Assembly: GCF_000817735.3 (NCBI RefSeq)
Contig: NZ_JTJC03000001.1
Coordinates: 1,127,336-1,191,335, forward strand
Length of the DNA stretch: 64,000 nucleotides
DNA from: Scytonema millei VB511283
GTDB taxonomy: Bacteria; Cyanobacteriota; Cyanobacteriia; Cyanobacteriales; Chroococcidiopsidaceae
Reading direction: 5' to 3'
The translations under genes and the position numbers were made by a program. The notes under the pieces are model-generated. The model made no database searches. It saw only the letters and a program-made list of their open reading frames with translations, and was not told the origin of the DNA. Below are positions 36,597 to 43,515 of this stretch, piece after piece; the first letter of the stretch is position 1; each line of letters begins with the position of its first letter.

Positions 36597-36773
36597 TTTT
36601 TGTGAGAGTGACGTTCGGTATTCTAACGGATTTTAAGTAAGATTTTGAGTTGATGCGATCGCATGGGTATTTGGGTGAATCTACCCAGGTGGAGTGGGTG
36701 TTTGACGCTAGTATCATCGCGGTCAATTCGCAAAAATATAAATGTAGGAATAGCTTGTTTCCCCAGCAAGGAT

Positions 36774-37163
36774 ATGGAATACCTTTACTATCTTGCCAAC
36801 GCCAGCCTCACATTGAGGATCGTTGAACATTTGCACGGCAGACCCCAGATGCCCTTGAGTTTCATTACCGTAATTCATCAAATTGATGGCTGGGTTGTGA
36901 AGGTGAAAATGAAATCTCCTCTCAACTCTCAACAAGATGGTGATTTCCGCGCTTTTTTAAATGAACTGGGAATTCCCTACGAAGCACCGATCCGCGTCAG
37001 AATGGCGTTATGGAGTTTGGAAGCCGGACAATCTCCGGTAGATGTGATGCGTCGCTATCAAGTCGCAATTGTCTCTCACGGTAACCCAGAACGGGAAGAA
37101 ATCGAAACATTTCGGCAACAATTTGTCAAGGGATTGGGTTATTGTCCCGAAACTTTGGCTTAA
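36774..37163 (+). CDS. Conserved cyanobacterial hypothetical protein
   Basis: 129 residues from the ATG at 36774, which is preceded by an AAGGAT Shine-Dalgarno-like sequence; an upstream in-frame extension to 36663 has no coding character. The start MEYLYYLANASLTLRIVEHLHGRPQMPLSFITVIHQ and the C-terminal RVRMALWSLEAGQSPVDVMRRYQVAIVSHG look conserved and helical/strand-mixed, without membrane helices. I know no function. It stands between queA (divergent) and YraN (convergent). Confidence 0.65.
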   Translation: MEYLYYLANASLTLRIVEHLHGRPQMPLSFITVIHQIDGWVVKVKMKSPLNSQQDGDFRAFLNELGIPYEAPIRVRMALWSLEAGQSPVDVMRRYQVAIVSHGNPEREEIETFRQQFVKGLGYCPETLA

Positions 37164-37224
37164 ATCGGCAGCCACAAAATTGCAGGCTGAAATTGAAGAC
37201 TGAAATTGAGATAGAGCGATCGCA

Positions 37225-37824
37225 TCAATCAAAAGCAAAAGCAGCGGATAAGTATTCTTTTAGCACGAGTTGATAACCACCGACTATGACTGCTTGTCCC
37301 AACTGCACTGACAAAGACGATAAGTCAGGGGAAATGTCAAGTGTAGGTGATGCCTGTCTCAATTGAGCCAACGATAATTTACGATGTTGGACTAGCGCCA
37401 CATCAAAACGGCATTGGTAAGTAGCTAAATTTGGAGAGACACTCAAAAAGTACTCCGCAGCTTGCCAAAGCCGTGTTTGTTTTTGTGGTGTAATTGCCAA
37501 TAAACCACCAGCATCCCAGTTGTTTTGCTTGCGGGTTTTGACTTCAACGAATGCGAGGAGCGAGGGGCGAGGAGTGAGGGGCGAGGGAGGAGTGGCTGGT
37601 GGCTGGTGGCTAGTGGTTAGAATTTCTCCCTTGTCTCCCTTGTCCCCCTTGTCCCCCTTGTCTCCCTCACGTACATCCAACTTCGCTACCAGATCTAATT
37701 CTCCCCAAGGACAGCGCCAACGACGGTGTAGAATTGTCCAGCCAGAAGATTGCAGCCACCGAGCGACTAGATCTTCTCCAAGTACGCCAATGTCGGGATA
37801 ATGAAAGGCAGGATGGTTTGCCAT
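37225..37824 (-). CDS. YraN/UPF0102 family predicted nuclease
   Basis: 199 residues; GELDLVAK (Asp44) and FVEVKTRK (Glu94, Lys96) form the D-ExK site of a PD-(D/E)xK nuclease fold, and [14 protein letters not shown] is the family start. Members are usually about 120-140 residues. The excess comes from residues about 53-88 ([12 protein letters not shown], then [18 protein letters not shown]), which are encoded by CCCTTGTCC and GAGGGGCGA repeats at 37550-37670 inserted exactly between the two halves of the active site. It is divergent from the pentapeptide gene with 13 bases between start codons. Confidence 0.85.
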   Translation of the reverse strand: MANHPAFHYPDIGVLGEDLVARWLQSSGWTILHRRWRCPWGELDLVAKLDVREGDKGDKGDKGDKGEILTTSHQPPATPPSPLTPRPSLLAFVEVKTRKQNNWDAGGLLAITPQKQTRLWQAAEYFLSVSPNLATYQCRFDVALVQHRKLSLAQLRQASPTLDISPDLSSLSVQLGQAVIVGGYQLVLKEYLSAAFAFD

Positions 37825-37837
37825 GAGCTGAAAGATT

Positions 37838-38347
37838 ATGAATTCTGGGCTAGGAAATCGAATTTGGAAATCTATATTCGCTGTTGTACTGTGGGGTGCG
37901 ATCGCATTTTCAGTACTTTTTGCTATTGTTCCCCCTGCTGTAGCGCTGGACTACAACAAAGAAAGTTTGATTGAGACAGATTTCTCTGGGCGCGACTTGA
38001 CGGACTCTAGCTTCAGCCACGCCAATTTGCGTAGTAGCAACTTCAGTCACTCTAATTTGGAAGGAGTTAGCTTGTTTGCTGCTAATTTAGATTCGGCAAA
38101 TTTTGAGGGGGCGAATTTGGCAAGTGCCACTCTAGACTCGGCACGCTTGACCAGAGCCAATTTAAAGGATGCTATTTTAGAAGGCGCATTTGCGGCAAAT
38201 ACCAAATTTGATGGTGCTGTAATTGATGGAGCCGATTTCACGGATGTTTTAATGCGCCGCGACGTGCAAGATAAATTGTGTCAAGTTGCTAAAGGTGTTA
38301 ACCCAACTACAGGACGTGCCACCCGCGATACTTTATTCTGTCCATAA
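37838..38347 (+). CDS. Pentapeptide-repeat protein, exported (lumen-type)
   Basis: 169 residues: signal peptide (hydrophobic 10-32, cleavage near AVALD), then about sixteen tandem A(D/N)Lxx/F repeats forming a right-handed quadrilateral helix ([28 protein letters not shown]...), and a C-terminal cap [22 protein letters not shown] with a cysteine pair. The layout matches thylakoid-lumen pentapeptide proteins (TL15/TL17-like). Function not established. It shares its promoter region with YraN. Confidence 0.85.
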   Translation: MNSGLGNRIWKSIFAVVLWGAIAFSVLFAIVPPAVALDYNKESLIETDFSGRDLTDSSFSHANLRSSNFSHSNLEGVSLFAANLDSANFEGANLASATLDSARLTRANLKDAILEGAFAANTKFDGAVIDGADFTDVLMRRDVQDKLCQVAKGVNPTTGRATRDTLFCP

Positions 38348-38414
38348 GCGATCGCAATCTTTATCGCAATCTTTTACGATGAAGTTTGCCGTGTCATTTC
38401 ACGAGGACTGATAG

Positions 38415-39416
38415 ATGATTCGTGCCTTCGCAGCTTTAGAAAAAGGTGGAGAACTCAAGCCTTTCGAGTACGATCCAAAACCGCTCGGTAGCGAAGATGT
38501 AGAGATCGATGTAGAATACTGCGGAATTTGCCATAGCGACTTGAGTATGCTCCATAATGACTGGGGCATAACGCAATATCCATTTGTCCCAGGACACGAA
38601 GTTGTAGGCAAGATTGCGGATGTTGGTAGTGCCGTCAAAAAACTCCAAGTCGGGCAGCGTGTCGGATTGGGATGGTATTCGCGATCGTGCATGACTTGCG
38701 AATGGTGTATGTCTGGCAATCACAACCTTTGTGCCACCGCAGAAGGTACAATTGTCGGTCGCTATGGTGGCTTTGCCGACAAGGTACGCGCCCATGAAGC
38801 TTGGGTTGCTCCCTTACCCGATGCCATGCAGCCAGTGTCAGCGGGACCCTTATTTTGTGGCGGGATTACGGTTTTTAACCCGATCGTCCAATTTGATGTT
38901 AAGCCTACCGATCGCGTTGGAGTCATTGGTATTGGCGGCTTGGGACACATGGCATTGAGATTTCTTCATGCTTGGGGCTGCGATGTCAGCGCCTTTTCCA
39001 GCAGCGCTGATAAGGAACCAGAAGCAAGGGAAATGGGTGCGAACCACTTCATCAACTCCCGCGATTCAAATGCACTTAAATCGGTGGAAGGCTCTTTTGA
39101 CTTAATTCTTTCTACTGTCAATGTCGATCTAGACTGGAGTACCTACATTGCCTGTTTGCGTCCTAAAGGACGATTGCATTTTGTGGGTGTGGTTCCTAAC
39201 CCTATTTCTACGGAAATTTTTCCCTTAATTATGGCTCAGCGATCGATCTCTGGCAGTCCCTTGGGTAGTCCGGCTACTGTCACCCAAATGCTCGACTTTG
39301 CCACCCGCCATCAGATCGAACCCATAATTGAAACCTTCAGTTTTGACCAAGTAAATGAGGCATTAGAACACCTACGTAGTGGCAAAGCACGGTATCGGAT
39401 CGTGTTGAAACACTAA
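38415..39416 (+). CDS. NAD(P)-dependent zinc alcohol dehydrogenase (YahK/CAD-like)
   Basis: 333-residue MDR enzyme: catalytic zinc ligands in CGICHSD and PGHEVVG, structural zinc cysteines in CMTCEWCMSGNHNLC, Rossmann motif GIGGLGHMAL followed by SSSADK, where serines and lysine instead of an acidic residue suggest NADPH. The family reduces aldehydes broadly, as in Synechocystis slr1192 and E. coli YahK. ATG start at 38415 follows CACGAGGACTGATAG. Not part of an operon. Confidence 0.9.
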   Translation: MIRAFAALEKGGELKPFEYDPKPLGSEDVEIDVEYCGICHSDLSMLHNDWGITQYPFVPGHEVVGKIADVGSAVKKLQVGQRVGLGWYSRSCMTCEWCMSGNHNLCATAEGTIVGRYGGFADKVRAHEAWVAPLPDAMQPVSAGPLFCGGITVFNPIVQFDVKPTDRVGVIGIGGLGHMALRFLHAWGCDVSAFSSSADKEPEAREMGANHFINSRDSNALKSVEGSFDLILSTVNVDLDWSTYIACLRPKGRLHFVGVVPNPISTEIFPLIMAQRSISGSPLGSPATVTQMLDFATRHQIEPIIETFSFDQVNEALEHLRSGKARYRIVLKH

Positions 39417-39440
39417 TTGTCATTTGTCATCGGTCATTTG

Positions 39441-39487
39441 CTACCAACTACCAACTACCAACTACCAACTACCAACTACCAACTACC
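39441..39487. repeat. ACTACCA heptamer array
   Basis: Six to seven tandem copies of CTACCAA between the converging dehydrogenase and dnaG genes, ending 2 bases from the dnaG stop. Confidence 0.88.
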
Positions 39488-39488
39488 A

Positions 39489-41414
39489 TCAAATCAAATC
39501 TGCAAGCGCAAACTGCCGTTGCTTGTCCAATTCCAACAGCCGTTGCTGGGCTTGCCGTAACGACTCAAAATATGACTGAGATTGTTCTGGTGCAGTTACT
39601 TCGTCGGTTTGTTCCCACAATTGGAGAAATTGACGGTAGCGTTTTTCGCACTGCACCCGTTCCATGCAAGCTGTCGCCGCTTGAATCACCTGGGCAAATC
39701 GCGAGAGTTCGATTTGCGTCTTTTCATCTAGGTGAAATAAACGGGCGATCGCTTTTGTCTCACCTTCATACTCCATACACTGCACTTGGAGCCGCGAAAT
39801 TAAATCTGACGATTGGGGAGACGATACACTTAACGTCTCTAGATTTTCCAAAATCTGCTGCCAGAGAAAACTGTGGTGAGGTAGATCGAATTGTAAATCT
39901 CGTTCCTGTAGGGCTTCCGTGACGATCTGACGGTATTCTGGATGGTGTAGGTAAATTCGTAACAAAATTGCCTCTGCTTGTTCCAGTAAGGCGCGATCGC
40001 CCGCTACAGGTAAGTGAGAATTGCTAGCTTGTTGTTTTCTCGGTGGTGCTGGCTTGCGATAACTATTCGGTGCAACTCGATCTAATAAATTTTCAATCCA
40101 CAAAGGTACGAGTCTGGCATCGCCTAAACTTAAAATTTCAGCACAGCGATGAATGTAGTGCTGGCGTTGATTGCTGTCGCTTATTTGTTGTAGCAATTTC
40201 ACCATACTTGCCATGACTTGTTGTGCTTCTGGCGCTTGCTTCAAATCTCGATTAGCTACTAGCTGTAGGATCTGCCAATCTAACCATAGCGGGGCATTAT
40301 GTAAAAGTTCGCGGTAATGTTCTGGACTATGAGTGTGGAGATATTCGTCTGCATCTTTGCCATCTGGTAAGTTGAGAATGCGTAAATTGACTTCGCCTTG
40401 ATAGGCAAGATTAGCGATCGCTCCTATGGCTCTCTCTGTAGCTTGCGTTCCTGCCGCATCTGCATCAAAATTAAGAATAAGTTGTTTTGATTCGCTATAA
40501 CGCAAACAAGCTCGGACTTGTTCGATACTCAAAGCCGTTCCCAACGAGGCGACAGAATGAGTAATTCCGGCAGCGTGAAGGGCGATCGCATCGAAATATC
40601 CTTCTACTACTACTACCCGATCTTGTTTGGCAATCTCGTTTTTAGCCTTATCTAAACAAAATAAAGTTCTACCCTTATTAAAAATATCCGTCTCAGGAGA
40701 ATTAAGATATTTCGGTTGTTCGTCACCTAAACTTCTACCCCCAAACCCGATAAATCGCCCTTGCGGATCGCAAATTGGGATGATGATGCGATCGCGAAAA
40801 TAATCGTAATATCCATCTTTTGACTGTCGTTGTCGAATTAATCCTGCTTGTTCTACGATTTGTACGGGATATCGTTTTTGTTCCACCAAATAACGATAAA
40901 GAGTTTCCCACCCCGCAGGCGCGTATCCTAACTTAAATTGCTGAATTGTTTCTGAGTTAAATTGCCGTTTTTGTTGCAAATAATCTAAAGCTAGCTGCCC
41001 TTGATGTTGCTGCAAAGCATGATGATAAAATTGCGTCGCAACAGCCATCACCTCATATAATTGCTCTCGCAGCGATATCTGACGCTGTAATTCTTGTCTC
41101 TGTTCTGGTTCTAAAGTTTGTACGGGTACGGAATAGCGCCGTGCTAAATCTAGTACTACCTCGCTGAAAGAAGTCTTGCCCAATTCCATCAAAAATGTAA
41201 TTGCATTCCCTCCAGCCCCACAACCGAAGCAATAATACATTTGCTTGCCAGGGCTGACACTAAAACTAGGGGTTTTCTCATCATGAAACGGGCATAAACC
41301 GACAAAATCTTTCCCACGCTTGCGCAGAACAACGTGTTCCGAGACGATATCAACAACATCAGCTCTTTGTTTGACTTGTTCGACTGTATCGGGGTGCAGG
41401 CGAGGAATTTGCAT
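39489..41414 (-). CDS. dnaG: DNA primase
   Basis: 641 residues. CHC2 zinc finger with Cys41, His44, Cys62, Cys65 (CPFHDEKTPSF ... YYCFGCGAGG), the primase core with PAGWETLYRYL and FRDRIIIPICDPQGRFIGFGGR, the TOPRIM segment VVVVEGYFDAIAL and LNFDADAAGTQAT, and a C-terminal helicase-interaction region. Synthesises RNA primers at the replication fork. ATG start at 41414; a 50-base spacer of TTATCAG heptamers separates it from the methyltransferase gene upstream on the same strand. Confidence 0.97.
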   Translation of the reverse strand: MQIPRLHPDTVEQVKQRADVVDIVSEHVVLRKRGKDFVGLCPFHDEKTPSFSVSPGKQMYYCFGCGAGGNAITFLMELGKTSFSEVVLDLARRYSVPVQTLEPEQRQELQRQISLREQLYEVMAVATQFYHHALQQHQGQLALDYLQQKRQFNSETIQQFKLGYAPAGWETLYRYLVEQKRYPVQIVEQAGLIRQRQSKDGYYDYFRDRIIIPICDPQGRFIGFGGRSLGDEQPKYLNSPETDIFNKGRTLFCLDKAKNEIAKQDRVVVVEGYFDAIALHAAGITHSVASLGTALSIEQVRACLRYSESKQLILNFDADAAGTQATERAIGAIANLAYQGEVNLRILNLPDGKDADEYLHTHSPEHYRELLHNAPLWLDWQILQLVANRDLKQAPEAQQVMASMVKLLQQISDSNQRQHYIHRCAEILSLGDARLVPLWIENLLDRVAPNSYRKPAPPRKQQASNSHLPVAGDRALLEQAEAILLRIYLHHPEYRQIVTEALQERDLQFDLPHHSFLWQQILENLETLSVSSPQSSDLISRLQVQCMEYEGETKAIARLFHLDEKTQIELSRFAQVIQAATACMERVQCEKRYRQFLQLWEQTDEVTAPEQSQSYFESLRQAQQRLLELDKQRQFALADLI

Positions 41415-41462
41415 ATCGGTCAGTTATCAGTTATCAGTTATCAGTTATCAGTTATCAGTACT
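41412..41462. repeat. TTATCAG heptamer array
   Basis: Six copies of CAGTTAT fill the space between the dnaG start and the methyltransferase stop, exactly where a dnaG promoter or Shine-Dalgarno would lie. The same unit recurs at 20155, 53593, 55706 and 57018. Confidence 0.88.
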
Positions 41463-41465
41463 TCT

Positions 41466-42083
41466 TTAACCAGCTTTAGTAGCAACACCTTGATATAAAT
41501 AACCAACAAATTTGGGTGTTTTCTCTGCGTAAAACTCTTCGACAGTTACCAGGTCGAATTGTTTTTCTACTAGTTGTTTAATATTACGATTAAAGTGACA
41601 GCCATCGGCAATAACTTTTTGGAGTGGAGTCAAGCGGTTTTGCCAAACTTGAACTTGAGGTTCATGACTCAGTCCGTGTTCTACAAAAAAGAATTTTCCT
41701 CCTGGTTTTAATACCCGATAGATTTCTTGCAGTGCTTGTTCGACTTTGGCAATACTACACAACGTCCAAGTACTGACAACGCTATCAAACGTATTATCTG
41801 CCATTGGCAAGTTTTCGCCATTCAACACGCGATTGTCTACAGTAATATGAGATTTTTGGATGCGCTTTTGAGCCAAAGCATGAACGCCAGGGTTAGCATC
41901 AATTGCTACCAATTTATCAATGTTTTCTGGATAGTAAGAGAGATTTAAACCCGTACCAAAACCAATTTCTAAAACTTCTCCCGTCACATTTGCCAAAACT
42001 TCTTTTCGATATTGAGCCATAGTCGGATCGGACAACGACCAGTCAAGCAAGTAAGGTAGGATTCTTTGTGAATAAAATCCCAT
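41466..42083 (-). CDS. Class I SAM-dependent methyltransferase
   Basis: 205 residues, Methyltransf_11 type: SAM-binding motif VLEIGFGTGLNLSYYP, acidic residue in LVAIDANPG, and motif IV STWTLCSIAKVEQAL. C-terminal GGKFFFVEHGLSHEPQVQVWQNRLTPLQKVIADGCHFNRN resembles the phospholipid/METTL7-like group. Substrate unknown. It starts at ATG 42083 and is followed by dnaG on the same strand. Confidence 0.85.
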   Translation of the reverse strand: MGFYSQRILPYLLDWSLSDPTMAQYRKEVLANVTGEVLEIGFGTGLNLSYYPENIDKLVAIDANPGVHALAQKRIQKSHITVDNRVLNGENLPMADNTFDSVVSTWTLCSIAKVEQALQEIYRVLKPGGKFFFVEHGLSHEPQVQVWQNRLTPLQKVIADGCHFNRNIKQLVEKQFDLVTVEEFYAEKTPKFVGYLYQGVATKAG

Positions 42084-42153
42084 TGATTCCTCCTAGACAG
42101 ACTTATAACAGCTTTAGTTCTTGTATTTTAGCGAAAATAAACTTATTAAAAAT

Positions 42154-43506
42154 TTATTCCCGAGACTGACTGCCCAAATTCAAATCAGCTTGTAAAAAGT
42201 CTACAAATTGCCTCGCCGTACGTCCAGAACGTCCGTTATGTCTAGTTGCCCATTGTAAAGCGCGGTAATCTAAGTCTGTGTCGGAAATACTAATACCAGC
42301 TAGACTTGCCAAATGTCGCACAATATGTAAGTAAGTATCTTGATTTGCTGGTTCAAAAGTTAAAGTTAACCCAAAGCGATCGCTAAATGAAAGCTTCTCT
42401 TGTACAGTATCCCACACGCCTACCTCTTCATTTTGACTCGGACGGGGGCGATCGCCAAACATTTCTCTGACCAAATGGCGACGGTTAGAAGTCGCATAAA
42501 CAACCACATTCTGAGGACGGGCGGTTAAATTTCCTTCTAAAACAACTTTCAAGGCTTTAAAAGCATCGTCATCTTCTTCAAATGAGAGGTCGTCAACAAA
42601 TATAATAAACTTTTGCGGCACGCCCCGCAGTTGCTCGACAATTGCAGGTAAAGCAGCTAAATCAGATTTAGCAACTTCAATTAAACGTAAGTTTTTGTCG
42701 CCATATTCATGTAATAATCCCTTTACCAAAGACGACTTTCCCGAACCCCGACTACCGTATAGTAAAACGTGGAGGGCAGGATAACCTGCAAGTAAGAATT
42801 CTGTATTTTTTTTCAATGTATCTCGTTGATACTCGTATCCTACCAACTGTTGTAACTGCACTGGATCGGCATGGGGAATACCAATAAGTTGTCCCGACTG
42901 CCAGCGTAATGCCCGATATTTAGCAAAGATACCCGTACCATGTTGGCAATAGTATGCGGCTAAATCCGATAGGATATCCGCCCAGTTTTCGAGTTGTGAT
43001 AATTTGTGGTAAATGGTGCGATCGCTGATTATTTCCGTAGTTTTTTTTGTATGTATTTCAGTCCAAGCTACTGGAGGAACATTGAGTTTAGCTGCGGCTT
43101 GTACCCATTGGCTTAATTGAATTCCACTACATTGATAGAGGCTTTGTAAAGCTTGTAAATCTTGCTGAACGGCGGCGATGAGAGATGGTGGTAAATCTAC
43201 TAAATCAGTATTTTGAATTTGTCTTGAAAACGGATTATTATCTACCAGAATTTGGCTAATTAAATAATCTTGCCAGGATTGGTTACAAGATGCGATCGCC
43301 TTAAAATAATTTCCATAAGCGCGAACGCATCCTAATTCATCTACCTCGTTGTGTCGCAACGACTGTAACAAATCGATTTGGCGTAAAGAACGTAGTAAAT
43401 TAAGAAAAGCCTGTCCTACCTCATCTGTTAAGACAGATTGGTATATTAGTAAAGAAGCTGCTTGCAGTTGTAAAAATTCAAAAGATGAATTCGTTTGAGT
43501 ATCCAT
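42154..43506 (-). CDS. DUF815-family AAA+ ATPase
   Basis: 450 residues. Walker A GSRGSGKSSLVKGLL, Walker B FIIFVDDLSFEEDD, an arginine-rich sensor region (YATSNRRHLVREMFGDRP) and a C-terminal lid, all diagnostic of DUF815 ATPases. An N-terminal helical domain of about 190 residues is lineage-typical. The family's substrate is not known. It starts 9 bases after the stop of the AAA+/polyferredoxin fusion gene, so the two are very probably co-transcribed. Confidence 0.88.
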   Translation of the reverse strand: MDTQTNSSFEFLQLQAASLLIYQSVLTDEVGQAFLNLLRSLRQIDLLQSLRHNEVDELGCVRAYGNYFKAIASCNQSWQDYLISQILVDNNPFSRQIQNTDLVDLPPSLIAAVQQDLQALQSLYQCSGIQLSQWVQAAAKLNVPPVAWTEIHTKKTTEIISDRTIYHKLSQLENWADILSDLAAYYCQHGTGIFAKYRALRWQSGQLIGIPHADPVQLQQLVGYEYQRDTLKKNTEFLLAGYPALHVLLYGSRGSGKSSLVKGLLHEYGDKNLRLIEVAKSDLAALPAIVEQLRGVPQKFIIFVDDLSFEEDDDAFKALKVVLEGNLTARPQNVVVYATSNRRHLVREMFGDRPRPSQNEEVGVWDTVQEKLSFSDRFGLTLTFEPANQDTYLHIVRHLASLAGISISDTDLDYRALQWATRHNGRSGRTARQFVDFLQADLNLGSQSRE

Positions 43507-43515
43507 GTTTCGGCG

